Positions 42,894 to 53,135 of a stretch of 64,000 nucleotides of DNA are shown here, piece after piece. Below the pieces are notes generated by a model that did not search any database, had not been told where the DNA came from, and saw only the letters and a list, made by a program, of their open reading frames with translations. Source of the stretch: Glaciibacter superstes DSM 21135 (GTDB lineage Bacteria; Actinomycetota; Actinomycetes; Actinomycetales; Microbacteriaceae); assembly GCF_000421145.1 (NCBI RefSeq), contig NZ_ATWH01000001.1:186001-250000 (forward strand), written 5' to 3'. The stretch's first letter is position 1. The number at the start of each line of letters is the position of its first letter. Made by a program: the position numbers and the translations under genes.

Positions 42894-42992
42894 GGCATTC
42901 CTCTCTGCGAGATAGTCGATCACACTACACGAGCGGATCATACCCCCGCGTAGCGCATGTTGGCATGGAATTCTCGGGCCGCAGACACGAAG

Positions 42993-43026
42993 AAGCCGCG
43001 CCATCCTTCTCGGATGGACGCGGCTC
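42993..43026 (-). terminator. Terminator after the beta-helix gene
   Basis: On the minus strand AGCCGCGTCCATCC - GAGAA - GGATGGCGCGGCT forms a 13-bp stem with one bulged base, followed by TCTTCGT. It lies 20 nt beyond the stop at 43048. Confidence 0.65.
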
Positions 43027-43047
43027 CTTCTGTGGGGAAGTCGGGAC

Positions 43048-44385
<1,338 letters not shown>

Positions 44386-44476
44386 AGAACTTTCCTGGTA
44401 TTGATCGTTGCTTGACACGCGTAGGGGCGCGATCTGTCAGCACGTGGGGACGTGACTAGTTCGGGGGTATCAAGGG

Positions 44477-44505
44477 ACCCTAACCGGTCGAGAAGCAAAT
44501 GTCAC
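44477..44505 (-). promoter_or_regulatory. Promoter of the beta-helix gene
   Basis: On the minus strand GTGACA (44505-44500) and TAGGGT (44482-44477) are spaced by exactly 17 nt, about 92 nt upstream of ATG 44385. The leader between them and the gene contains ATACCCCCGAAC. Confidence 0.6.
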
Positions 44506-44566
44506 ATTCCGATAACGCAAAAATGAAGATTATTCGAGGAGGGTGGCAGCGGATAGTCTCTCGTGC

Positions 44567-45643
44567 ATGAAGGCGCTCGTTTTGTGGGCGGATTCCCACT
44601 CTCCCAACCTGGGGGTGCGCAGTCTCGCGGCCGGGACTGCCGCGCTCGTGGCACAGGTATGGCCTGGCTGTGAAATTGTGTTCCACAACTTCGGTCGGCC
44701 GATTCGCCAATTGCCGGTCGGACGTTTCCGGTCACTTGCGCGGGAGCGCGTGACGGGTCGCCACGGAATGCAGCGCTGGCTCGGCAACTTCGACGTTGTT
44801 ATCGACACCCGCTCAGGTGACAGCTTCACCGACATCTACGGCCTGCGCCGACTGTCAATGATGTGTGCCGTCGCGGAATGCGCAACCGAGGCCGGAACCC
44901 CCGTCGTGCTCGGACCGCAGACGATCGGCCCGTTCGACAGCCGGCGAGGTCGACGGCTCGCCGGCTTCTCACTCCGTCGAGCCGCGTTGGTCATGGCACG
45001 CGATTCTGAGAGCGCTCGCTATGCCGTGAAACTGGGACGACCAGTTGACACCCTGACAACGGATGTCGTCTTCGCGATTCCGGTTCCTTCTGTCGCCCAC
45101 ACGCGCGATGTCGTCCTCAATGCCTCTGGTCTGCTCTGGCAGGAGAATTCGCACGTCGATTCCGAACGGTACCGGCACACGATCCGCCGGCTGCTGCGCA
45201 CACTCCTCGAATCCGGACGCGAGGTCTCCCTCCTGGCTCACGTACTGGATTCCCCCTCGTCGGACAACGATCTGTACGCGGTTCGCTCCCTGGCCGAGAG
45301 TGCCGGGAGCTCAGTGGAGGTGATTGAGCCGACGTCGCTCGAGCGCTCTCGAGCTGTCGTCGCCTCGGCATCCGTTGTGATCGGGTCCCGGATGCACGCG
45401 TGCCTGAATGCCCTCTCGGTCGGCGTCCCCGCGATTCCCCTGGCCTACTCGCGCAAGTTCGCCCCGCTCCTCGAGGACCTCGGCTGGGCCGCCACCGTCG
45501 ACATGCGCACGGCAGAGGACCCTGTTGGTGAAGTCCTCGCCTACCTGGACGCTCCCGGTCTCGCATCCGGCGTGAGTGATGTGACAGAGCGTGCCGCTGT
45601 TTCGCTGCAGCGTGCCAGATTGGGCCTCCGGGCGCTGGTATGA
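44567..45643 (+). CDS. Polysaccharide pyruvyl transferase family protein
   Basis: A 358-residue protein of the CsaB/WcaK/EpsO-type superfamily. Recognised parts are the N-terminal LVLWADSHSPNLGVRSLAAG, VVIDTRSGDSFTDIYG, VVLGPQTIGPFD, ALVMARDSESARYAV and the C-terminal VVIGSRMHACLNALSVGVPA with its conserved R-x-H. Members add a ketal-linked pyruvate from phosphoenolpyruvate to EPS sugars; some relatives act as glycosyltransferases. ATG 44567 has no useful Shine-Dalgarno but sits 7 nt after TAGTCT (44554-44559), as in leaderless transcripts; GTG 44543 directly abuts GAGGAGG and is less likely. It is coupled to the flippase gene by ATGA. Confidence 0.85.
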   Translation: MKALVLWADSHSPNLGVRSLAAGTAALVAQVWPGCEIVFHNFGRPIRQLPVGRFRSLARERVTGRHGMQRWLGNFDVVIDTRSGDSFTDIYGLRRLSMMCAVAECATEAGTPVVLGPQTIGPFDSRRGRRLAGFSLRRAALVMARDSESARYAVKLGRPVDTLTTDVVFAIPVPSVAHTRDVVLNASGLLWQENSHVDSERYRHTIRRLLRTLLESGREVSLLAHVLDSPSSDNDLYAVRSLAESAGSSVEVIEPTSLERSRAVVASASVVIGSRMHACLNALSVGVPAIPLAYSRKFAPLLEDLGWAATVDMRTAEDPVGEVLAYLDAPGLASGVSDVTERAAVSLQRARLGLRALV

Positions 45644-47127
45644 GCGAGCCGCCGCAGCGAGCGTCCGATGGGCTGGGAACCCGGGCGGCGCGAGGCGCTG
45701 CCGTCACCCTGGCCGGACAGAGTGCCCGGATCGGCGTTCAGGTGGTGTCGGTGGTGGTGTTGGCGCGCCTCCTCTCCCCACACGACTACGGGTTGCTGGC
45801 GATGGTTCTGACGGTTGTCGGCATCGGCGAGATCTTCCGCGACTTCGGCCTGTCATCCGCCGCGATCCAGGCTCCCACCCTCTCGCGTGGCCAGCGCGAC
45901 AACCTGTTCTGGCTGAACGCCGGAATCGGACTCGTCCTCTCGCTGATCGTCTTCCTCAGCGCACCGCTGATTGCCCTGCTGTATGGCGAATCCGAGCTCG
46001 TGCCCCTCACCCAGCTGCTGTCGATCACCTTTGTGATCAACGGCCTGACAACGCAGTACCGGGCCGACCGAAATCGAACCATGAAGTTCACGGTCCTCGC
46101 TGTCAGCGACATCGCCGCCGCCGTGATCGGACTGGGCTGCGCGGTCGCCGCAGCAGTGGCCGGCTGGGAGTATTGGGCCCTGGCGGTTCAACAACTGGTG
46201 CAATGCGTGGTCGGGCTCGTCATTCTGGTGGCCAGTGCCCGCTGGCTTCCGCATCTGCCGGATCGCTCCGCGCCGATGTCGGGTCTGCTTCGCTACGGGG
46301 GGCACCTGGTCGGAACCCAGCTCATCGGCTACGTCAGCAACAACATCGACTCTGTCATCATCGGCACACGATTCGGGGCCGCCCAGCTCGGCATCTACAA
46401 TCGCGGCTTCCAGCTCCTGATGCAGCCGCTCGGCCAAGTGCGTTCACCGACCACCCGGATCGCCCTTCCGGTTCTGTCGCGCCTGAGTGACGACCGTTCC
46501 CGGTTCGGCGAGTTCGTGGTGCGCGGCCAGCAGGCGCTCGGCTACACGTTGGTTGCCGGGCTCGGCCTGGTGATTGCGGCGGCGGAGCCGCTGACCGCGA
46601 TCCTGCTCGGAGACCAGTGGACGGCCGTTGCGCCCATCCTCCGACTCCTCGCGATTGCCGGGATCTTCCAGACGATCGCCTATGTCGGCTACTGGATCTA
46701 CCTCTCGCGCGGCCTGACGGCCGATCTCTTTCGATACACCCTCGTCACGTCGGCAATCAAGATCACCTGCATCGTGATCGGTGCCTCATTCGGGATCGTC
46801 GGGGTGGCCGCCGGGTATGCCCTGGCGCCTGCGCTGGCCTGGCCGATCTCGTTGACCTGGCTCTCCCGCCGCACCGATATTCCGACCCGTCGACTCTATG
46901 CCGGTGCGTTCCGAATCCTGCTGGTCGTCGGGGTCGCGGCCGGGGCGGGTTGGGCAGCGACCCTCGCAGTGGACACCGAGCATGCCCTGGTGCAGGTGCT
47001 CGTTGCTTTCGGGGCCGGACTCCTGACCTATGGCCTGGGATATCTGGTCCCGCCGATCCGACGCGACATCACGGCAGTGGTCGGGATCGCGCGGCTGCTC
47101 CCTCACCTGCGAACCCGGCGCAGGTGA
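45640..47127 (+). CDS. Wzx-type lipopolysaccharide/EPS flippase (MOP superfamily)
   Basis: A 495-residue protein with about 14 membrane helices, starting GTRAARGAAVTLAGQSARIG and VVVLARLLSPHDYGLLAMVL, the characteristic opening of Wzx/RfbX-like (oligosaccharidyl-lipid) flippases. It moves undecaprenyl-linked repeat units across the membrane before polymerisation. Translationally coupled to the pyruvyl transferase gene, suggesting that the modified unit is its substrate. Confidence 0.9.
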   Translation: MSEPPQRASDGLGTRAARGAAVTLAGQSARIGVQVVSVVVLARLLSPHDYGLLAMVLTVVGIGEIFRDFGLSSAAIQAPTLSRGQRDNLFWLNAGIGLVLSLIVFLSAPLIALLYGESELVPLTQLLSITFVINGLTTQYRADRNRTMKFTVLAVSDIAAAVIGLGCAVAAAVAGWEYWALAVQQLVQCVVGLVILVASARWLPHLPDRSAPMSGLLRYGGHLVGTQLIGYVSNNIDSVIIGTRFGAAQLGIYNRGFQLLMQPLGQVRSPTTRIALPVLSRLSDDRSRFGEFVVRGQQALGYTLVAGLGLVIAAAEPLTAILLGDQWTAVAPILRLLAIAGIFQTIAYVGYWIYLSRGLTADLFRYTLVTSAIKITCIVIGASFGIVGVAAGYALAPALAWPISLTWLSRRTDIPTRRLYAGAFRILLVVGVAAGAGWAATLAVDTEHALVQVLVAFGAGLLTYGLGYLVPPIRRDITAVVGIARLLPHLRTRRR

Positions 47128-47135
47128 CCGCCCAG

Positions 47136-47164
47136 GTGACGGCTTTGGCGCTGAAGGCTATATT
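47136..47164 (+). promoter_or_regulatory. Promoter of a leaderless methyltransferase-like gene
   Basis: GTGACG (47136-47141) and TATATT (47159-47164) are separated by 17 nt; the start codon at 47171 is only 6 nt beyond the -10, predicting a transcript that begins at or next to the ATG. Confidence 0.6.
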
Positions 47165-47170
47165 GAGCAG

Positions 47171-48058
47171 ATGTTGCTCCCGATCAGGCTCCTGAAGGGG
47201 AGTTGGCCGCGGCCCCTGGAACGGTGGTTTTCGAGGTTCGTCTGGTCTGACCCCCTGGTCATCCTGCGCGACGACGTCTCCGAAGAAGACTTCCGGGCCG
47301 CCATGTCGGCCATCCACGTCGGAGACACCATCAAGATCACCGGCAGGGACCGCCATCCCGTCGCCGACGACCTCCTCATCGAGAACGTCGAACTCTCCGG
47401 CGCGACCATCGTCGACATCGGGGCGTCTGATGGCTCGACCTCCGTTGACCTGATCCGAAAACTCGACGACTTCGCGCGCTACATCATGGCCGACCTCTTC
47501 TTCGAGATCGACGTGGTCGAGGTGGGCAGGCACAGTGTGTTCTTTGATAACGACGGCAACTGGATCCTGACGGTCGGCCACCGTATTCTCGCCTGGCCGG
47601 CCGACTCAGCACTGGTGCGCCTGGTGTTCGGCCGCTCAGAGCGCCGCGCCCGCCGACCGGGGATGCCGCAGAAGCGCGCCCTGTTGCTGGGCCCGGCAGC
47701 CAGGGAACTGATGCGCCGCGACCAGCGGATCAATTACCGGGTGCACGACATCTTCACACCGTGGGACGGCCCGGCGCCGACCGTCGTGAAAGTCGCGAAC
47801 CTGTTGCGGCGACTCTACTTCAGCGACGAGGTGATCGTCTCGGCGCTCCAGACGCTCCTCGGAAGCCTTACAGAAGGCGCCTACCTGCTGATCGTGGACA
47901 ACTCCCGCATCCCGGGAATGGGTCCACGTGCCGGTCTCTACCAACGCGACGACGGCAAGTTCACGATGATTGCCGAGACGCCGGATCGTCCCGAGATCGC
48001 CGATCTCGTCGGTCGGGCGCAGCTGACGGTATTTCCCCTGGATGAACCCCAGCCCTAG
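47171..48058 (+). CDS. Class I methyltransferase-like protein in the EPS locus
   Basis: A 295-residue protein with a SAM-binding-like loop ATIVDIGASDGSTSVDLIRKL at about residues 77-97 and an acidic residue at the end of the next strand. A later strand, AYLLIVDNSRIPG, fits a Rossmann methyltransferase. The middle (VFFDNDGNWILTVGHRILAW) is not a pattern I recognise. It probably modifies an EPS sugar or lipid, but the target and even the activity are uncertain. The start ATG 47171 is leaderless behind TATATT. The frame opens from 47030 within the flippase gene, which is a shadow. Confidence 0.65.
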   Translation: MLLPIRLLKGSWPRPLERWFSRFVWSDPLVILRDDVSEEDFRAAMSAIHVGDTIKITGRDRHPVADDLLIENVELSGATIVDIGASDGSTSVDLIRKLDDFARYIMADLFFEIDVVEVGRHSVFFDNDGNWILTVGHRILAWPADSALVRLVFGRSERRARRPGMPQKRALLLGPAARELMRRDQRINYRVHDIFTPWDGPAPTVVKVANLLRRLYFSDEVIVSALQTLLGSLTEGAYLLIVDNSRIPGMGPRAGLYQRDDGKFTMIAETPDRPEIADLVGRAQLTVFPLDEPQP

Positions 48059-48145
48059 CCAGGCGCAATCGGAGCGGCTACTATCTGAGGATCTCTCACA
48101 TCCGATCCGATGGCAATTCGCCGCCGGCAGAGAGGAACCCGAACG

Positions 48146-48625
48146 ATGCCAACTGCTTCGCCCCGCTCATCGCTGCGGATCGGCTATGCCGCCGGTGCCT
48201 TCGATTTGTTTCATGTCGGCCATCTGAACCTGCTGCGCCAGGCGCGGCGCGAGTGCGACTACCTCATCGCCGGGATCGTCTCAGACGACATGCTCCTGCA
48301 GGCGAAGGGCTCGTTGCCGATCGTTCCTCTGGCCGAGCGACTGGAGATCGTGAGGAACATCGCGTTCGTGGACGAGGCCCGCGCCGAGGTGGTACCCGAC
48401 AAGCTGGAAACCTGGCGGGACGTGCGGTTCGACGTTTTCTTCAAGGGAGATGACTGGCGGGGCACAGAGCGCGGTGTTCGACTGGAACGACGGTTTGCAA
48501 AAGTCGGTGTGGAGGTCGTGTATTTCCCGTACACGGTGCACACCTCGAGCACGGCACTTCGCCGCGCCCTCGAAAACCTCGAATCGTTGCAGGGCGCTGC
48601 CCTTTCCGCAGGCGTTCGCCCGTGA
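48146..48625 (+). CDS. Cytidylyltransferase, glycerol-3-phosphate type (TagD-like)
   Basis: A 159-residue nucleotidyltransferase. The HxGH motif is AGAFDLFHVGHLNLL (about residues 17-31); VFFKGDDWRGTER corresponds to the GDDW motif of TagD/GCT enzymes; TVHTSSTALRRAL stands in place of the C-terminal RTEGISTT-type signature. TagD makes CDP-glycerol from CTP and glycerol 3-phosphate; related proteins activate other phospho-polyols or sugars (HddA/GmhD-like). ATG 48146 has AGAGGAA upstream. In this locus it could supply the CDP-alcohol used by the phosphotransferase at 25152. Substrate not certain. Confidence 0.8.
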   Translation: MPTASPRSSLRIGYAAGAFDLFHVGHLNLLRQARRECDYLIAGIVSDDMLLQAKGSLPIVPLAERLEIVRNIAFVDEARAEVVPDKLETWRDVRFDVFFKGDDWRGTERGVRLERRFAKVGVEVVYFPYTVHTSSTALRRALENLESLQGAALSAGVRP

Positions 48626-48669
48626 AACCGCCGCGGCCACGCTCCCCGGTCGTGGCATCCGCCTTTGAT

Positions 48670-49674
48670 TCAGTCGCGCGGCTGAATCAGGTCGAGCACG
48701 ATGTCTTTCCGGCCACGGGCAAAACGCGCGTACGCCCCAGAGCCCGCCGCCCGCAACACCGGAAGCGCCCGCAGGAAGCGGTTCCGGGGAAGTCGCGCGC
48801 GGGCACTCTCGTGGCGGAGTTTCGCGTTCGCTAGGGTGAGATTCTGAGGCGGCACGAGCGCACCGAGGCCGCTGAGTCGTTCGACCAACACAGCAGCCCT
48901 GGCCTGCAAGCGCTCGTTTCGACCATTTCCCACGGCGAGCAGCATCCCCGCTTTCTCCCGCGCGCTGCGGCGCCGTACTCCCTGCTTGTTCGAACTGTGC
49001 TGCCGATACTGAAGCAGCGGCTCTTCGAGAAACGACAGCCTTCCCATGCCGGCAGCGACGATGCCGAGCCACTCGTCGTACACCCAGCTGCGTGGAAACG
49101 GGACGGCGTGCGACACGAGTTCCCGCCGAAAGGCCGCGGTTGCACCGGTGACGATATTGCGGCGAATCAAGACCGGAAATGCCGCGCCGCCACGATAGCG
49201 CTCGCGCTCCCACCCGGTGACCAGCTGCCGCTCGGTGAGGAGCACACCGCGCGGATCACCACCCTCATCGATGAGAGTCGCGTCACTGTGGATGAACAGG
49301 AGTTCGGGTTGCTGCTCGAAGGCGGCACGAATCCATTCGAACCGCGTGGGCGCGCACCGGTCGTCGTGGTCGCAGATGATGACGATGTCCCCCGTGCACG
49401 CTGCGATGGTCCGCTCGATATTGGCCGTGATGCCGACGTGCCCAGACGAAAGGATCGTCACCTCGGTCTTCCAGGACGGCCGAGCCTGCTGTTCTGTCTC
49501 GATCATGGCGGTGATCAGCGCAAGTGTGTTGTCGTCTGATCCGTCGTCGCCGATGACGATCTGTTCCGGCGGTGACGACTGGGTGAGGATCGATGCCAGC
49601 TGTTCGCCGACAAACCGGGAACTGTTGTAGACGCGCATCGCCACCGAAATCGTGAGCGGCCGGGAGACGGTCAT
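48670..49674 (-). CDS. Glycosyltransferase family 2
   Basis: A 334-residue GT-A enzyme: TISVAMRVYNSSRFVGEQL, VIGDDGSDDNTLALI, then IVIICDHDDRCAPTRFEWI as the metal-binding motif and WVYDEWLGIVAAG in the acceptor region. It resembles rhamnosyl/galactosyl-transferases of O-antigen loci. ATG 49674 starts the conserved part; the open frame to 49854 lies in a divergent non-coding region. It is convergent with the cytidylyltransferase gene (44 nt). Confidence 0.87.
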   Translation of the reverse strand: MTVSRPLTISVAMRVYNSSRFVGEQLASILTQSSPPEQIVIGDDGSDDNTLALITAMIETEQQARPSWKTEVTILSSGHVGITANIERTIAACTGDIVIICDHDDRCAPTRFEWIRAAFEQQPELLFIHSDATLIDEGGDPRGVLLTERQLVTGWERERYRGGAAFPVLIRRNIVTGATAAFRRELVSHAVPFPRSWVYDEWLGIVAAGMGRLSFLEEPLLQYRQHSSNKQGVRRRSAREKAGMLLAVGNGRNERLQARAAVLVERLSGLGALVPPQNLTLANAKLRHESARARLPRNRFLRALPVLRAAGSGAYARFARGRKDIVLDLIQPRD

Positions 49675-49915
49675 CGAACACCACCCAACGCGGTTGGTCG
49701 ACCGGCCCCGGGTTGGCCGACGATGGCCCCATGCTAGGCCTGGAAGAGTGCACAGGGAAGAGCAGGCGGGTAGGCGGGCACCTCGGATTTGCTCCCCCGA
49801 ATAGGGGTGATCCGTTCCCTGTCTCTTCATAACCACGGGCAGCGCCGCTAGCATCGGTGCACGTTCTCACACCCACTGCCGCGATTTCTGTCGCCGCCAG
49901 AGAGAGGATGCCGTC

Positions 49916-51205
49916 GTGTCCAGCCTGCCGAAGCCTCCAGGGCCTGCACCGCGCAGCACCACGTCAAGCGACACCAATTCACGGAACATCACGTCACAGC
50001 AAATGGATGCTGAAGTCGGCTCCGTTGTACGTTCTGGCAACTGCTCTGGCTGTGGAATGTGTGCCATCCTCGACAGCGGCCTGACGATGCAGATCACCGG
50101 CGACGGGTACAGCAGACCGACCAGGACAGCGTCGGGGAAGCGAGACGCCGATGCACTCGATCGATTCAGGAACGCTTGCCCTGGAAAACGCGTCGCCGCC
50201 CAGCGCCCTGACGGTTCCACGTGGCATCCCACCATGGGCCCGGTGACCGGAATCTGGGCAGCGTGGGCGAAAGACCCCGAGGTGCGTCGACTCGGCAGCA
50301 GCGGCGGGGCACTCACCGCGTTGTCTGAGTGGCTGGTTGCGTCCGGCTCCTCCACGCGCGTTGTCGCGGCCGGAGCGGAGCCTGCCAATCCGCGAAGAAC
50401 GGTGAGCGTGACGATCATGTCCAGGGATGAGGCGCTCCGATCGGCGGGATCACGGTACGCACCGGTATCCGTTGCCGCCAACCCGGCAGCCATCGACCCG
50501 AATTCTTCAGTCGTTGGGAAGCCGTGTGAGATCTCTGCCCTGCGCGCGCTCGCGGAAGCACGAGGGGAGGAGCCGCCGCTTCTGCTGTCGTTCTACTGCG
50601 CGGGCACACCACGCCAGAGCGCGACGACCCAGCTCCTCGAATCCCTCGGCGTAGACCCCGCTCTGCCCCTGCGCGACCTGTGGTACCGCGGAAGGGGGTG
50701 GCCGGGTCGCTTCACCGCTGTTCGAGAAGACGGAACATCCGTCAGTTCGCCGTACGCCGACTCGTGGGGGGAACACCTTGGTCCGACCATCCAGTGGCGG
50801 TGCAAGTTGTGCCCGGACGGCGTCGGCGAGAGCGCGGACATCTCGGCGGCAGACCTGTGGAAAACGGACGAGGGCGGCTCTCCCGTGTTCGCAGAGGGCG
50901 AGGGGGTCAGCGCCCTGATCGCTCGGACTCGGCGCGGATGGGAGGCGGTCGAGAATGCGATCGCTGCCGGTGTGTTGATCGTGCGGCCCATCGACATCGC
51001 CGACCTCGCCGCTGTGCAACCCACGCACAGGAAGCGCCGGGAAACCCTGCTCGGCCGATTGGCCGGAACGATGCTGACCGGTTCCCGGGTGCCGAGGTTC
51101 AGCGGGTTCCGGCTCGCCCGACTCGGGCTGGCACATCCGCTCGCGCTCGTGCGAACTGCCAGGGGAACCTTCGCTCGCGCGCGGGCTGCACGCTCCAGGT
51201 CCTGA
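49916..51205 (+). CDS. FrhB-like coenzyme F420 hydrogenase/dehydrogenase beta-subunit family protein
   Basis: A 429-residue iron-sulfur flavoprotein-like protein. The N-terminal SGNCSGCGMCAIL (residues about 41-53) plus NACPG form a [4Fe-4S] ferredoxin-type cluster site, and GKPCE, FYCAG and the RCKLCPDG segment are the conserved cysteines of FrhB/FpoF proteins. In EPS loci such proteins accompany pyruvyl transferase family genes; their substrate is not established, and F420 use is only inferred from the family. GTG 49916 has GAGAGGAT 8 nt upstream. It closes the right end of the EPS locus. Confidence 0.83.
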   Translation: MSSLPKPPGPAPRSTTSSDTNSRNITSQQMDAEVGSVVRSGNCSGCGMCAILDSGLTMQITGDGYSRPTRTASGKRDADALDRFRNACPGKRVAAQRPDGSTWHPTMGPVTGIWAAWAKDPEVRRLGSSGGALTALSEWLVASGSSTRVVAAGAEPANPRRTVSVTIMSRDEALRSAGSRYAPVSVAANPAAIDPNSSVVGKPCEISALRALAEARGEEPPLLLSFYCAGTPRQSATTQLLESLGVDPALPLRDLWYRGRGWPGRFTAVREDGTSVSSPYADSWGEHLGPTIQWRCKLCPDGVGESADISAADLWKTDEGGSPVFAEGEGVSALIARTRRGWEAVENAIAAGVLIVRPIDIADLAAVQPTHRKRRETLLGRLAGTMLTGSRVPRFSGFRLARLGLAHPLALVRTARGTFARARAARSRS

Positions 51206-51258
51206 CTGCACTGCGTGGCTCGGTACCGTCAGCGCTGCGTGCGTCAGAGTTGCGTGCG

Positions 51259-52143
51259 TCAGAGTTGCGAGTCGTCAGGAGCGAAGGTATTGCAGGCGGC
51301 CGCACCCTGGTCGTGCCCGGTCATGAACCAGCCTTGCCGCTGTTCGCTCGAGCCGTGGGTCCAGCCCTCTGGGTTCACCTGCCCCTGCGTCGCTTCCTGG
51401 ATGCGGTCGTCACCGACAGCGGATGCCGCGCTCAAGGCATCCTGCATCTGTTGCTGCGTGATCGCTTTCAGGAACGGCACCCCGCTCTCGTCCTTGGTCT
51501 GCGACGCGGCGGCGACCCACGCCCCGGCGAAGCAATCGGCCTGCAGCTCGACCCTGACCGCGTTCGATCCCGCGCCGGTCTGCCCGTCTTGCGAACGCTC
51601 CAGGATGCCGGTGATGTTCTGGATGTGGTGGCCCCACTCGTGCGCGACCACATACATCTCAGCCAGCGGTCCACCGTTGGATCCGAACCGACTGCTGAGC
51701 TCGTCGAAGAAAGCGGTGTCGATGTAGATCGTCTCGTCTGGCGGGCAGTAGAACGGGCCGGTCGCGCTCGACGCGGTTCCGCAGCCGGTTCCTGCGCTGT
51801 CAGTGAAGAGCGCGAGGTCAGTCGGTGAGTGGTATTCGGCGCCGAGCGGCGGCAGGGCAGACGACCAGAAGACATCCAGGGATGCGGCCGCACCCTTCAT
51901 CCGGCAGTCGACGTTCGCGTTCGCCTGCGCGCCGGTGTCGCAGTTCTCGATCGCGGAGGTGGTGCCGGAGTCCTGCTGCGGCGCTGTTCCGGCGGCCAGC
52001 CCGGTCAGGTCGACGCCGAGGAACTGCGACAGGACGAACAGCACGATGACGCCGAGGCCCCCACCGCCGATGGCGATTCCGGTGTTCCGGCCGCGCCTGG
52101 AGACCTTCCCGCCGCTGATGTTCGCGTTGTCGTTGAACGTCAT
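51259..52143 (-). CDS. Neutral zinc metallopeptidase (YpfJ-like)
   Basis: A 294-residue membrane-anchored metallopeptidase: one N-terminal helix (about 25-42), then a domain with the zinc site VAHEWGHHIQN near residues 165-175 and downstream AVRVELQADCFAGAWV, whose Glu is the probable third ligand. It matches the putative neutral zinc metallopeptidase family (YpfJ/KPN_02809). Substrates are unknown. It is followed on the same strand by nothing; upstream lies the aminopeptidase gene 10 nt away, so the two are probably one transcript. Confidence 0.87.
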   Translation of the reverse strand: MTFNDNANISGGKVSRRGRNTGIAIGGGGLGVIVLFVLSQFLGVDLTGLAAGTAPQQDSGTTSAIENCDTGAQANANVDCRMKGAAASLDVFWSSALPPLGAEYHSPTDLALFTDSAGTGCGTASSATGPFYCPPDETIYIDTAFFDELSSRFGSNGGPLAEMYVVAHEWGHHIQNITGILERSQDGQTGAGSNAVRVELQADCFAGAWVAAASQTKDESGVPFLKAITQQQMQDALSAASAVGDDRIQEATQGQVNPEGWTHGSSEQRQGWFMTGHDQGAAACNTFAPDDSQL

Positions 52144-52153
52144 AGTAGAGAAA

Positions 52154-53110
52154 CTACCCCGCGAAGCGGTCTGTCGCCTCGACTAACGCGTTAAGGATTC
52201 CCGGCTCGTCGAACGCGTGGCCGGCATCGGGAACCAGGATGAACTCGGCTTCGGGCCAGGCCTTGTGCAGGTCCCAGGCGGTGAAGGCCGGCGTGCACAT
52301 GTCGTAACGCCCCTGCACGATCACGCCGGGGACATCCTTCAGCGTGCCGGCGCGCTCGATCAACTGGTTCGGCTCGAACCAGCCATTGTTCTGAAAGTAG
52401 TGGTTCTCGATGCGCGCGAAGGCCACCGCGAAAGCCGGTTCGGTGAACTTTGCGATGGTGTCCGGCTGCTGCAACAGGGTGATGGTTGACGACTCCCACG
52501 TCGACCAGGCCACCCCCGCACGTTCGCGCACCGACTGGTCTGCGTCGTGCAGCAGTCGACCGTACGCCTGAATGAGCCTGGAGCGTTCCTCAACCGGCAC
52601 CGGTGCAATGAACTCTTCCCACAGGTCGGGGTAGATCGCTGCAGCACCGCCCTCGTAGAACCAGTCGAGCTCGATCGGCCGCAGCGTGAAGATTCCGCGC
52701 ACCACCAGTTCCGTGACGCGCTTGGTATGGGCTTCTGCGTAGGCGAGGGCGAGGGTGCTGCCCCATGACCCACCACACACGAGCCACTTCTTGATGCCGA
52801 GGTGCGTGCGCAGCTTCTCCAGGTCGTCGACCAGGTGCCAGGTGGTGTTGACGCTGAGGTCGACATCCGCTTCGCTCGCGTGCGGCGTGCTCTGCCCGCA
52901 TCCGCGCTGGTCGAACAGAATGATTCGGTATTTCTCGGGGTCGAAGACCCGGCGTTGGTTGGCACTCGACGCACCGCCTGGGCCACCGTGCAGGTAGACC
53001 GCAGGCTTGCCGTCTGGGTTGCCCGAGGCCTCCCAGTAGAGGCTCTGACCGTCGCCGACGTCGAGCATCCCGCTCTCGTACGGCTCTATTTCTGGGAAGA
53101 AGTCTCGCAT
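52154..53110 (-). CDS. pip: Prolyl aminopeptidase (S33)
   Basis: A 318-residue alpha/beta-hydrolase. It contains YLHGGPGGASS (oxyanion region), LFDQRGCGQSTPH, the nucleophile elbow GGSWGSTLALAY with Ser near residue 115, GRYDMCTP with the acid and GHAFDEPG with the catalytic His. This is the full prolyl-iminopeptidase pattern, cutting N-terminal proline from peptides in the cytoplasm. Length is normal for the family (about 310-320). It starts 25 nt after the MMPL stop and precedes the metallopeptidase gene. Confidence 0.92.
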   Translation of the reverse strand: MRDFFPEIEPYESGMLDVGDGQSLYWEASGNPDGKPAVYLHGGPGGASSANQRRVFDPEKYRIILFDQRGCGQSTPHASEADVDLSVNTTWHLVDDLEKLRTHLGIKKWLVCGGSWGSTLALAYAEAHTKRVTELVVRGIFTLRPIELDWFYEGGAAAIYPDLWEEFIAPVPVEERSRLIQAYGRLLHDADQSVRERAGVAWSTWESSTITLLQQPDTIAKFTEPAFAVAFARIENHYFQNNGWFEPNQLIERAGTLKDVPGVIVQGRYDMCTPAFTAWDLHKAWPEAEFILVPDAGHAFDEPGILNALVEATDRFAG

Positions 53111-53135
53111 TCGGCCAGCATATTCCCCCGCGGCC

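Noticed and set aside
49916-51205. Methanogen-type F420 hydrogenase
   Set aside because: Only a single FrhB-like gene without hydrogenase large or small subunits, sitting in an EPS locus; hydrogenase function is not supported.
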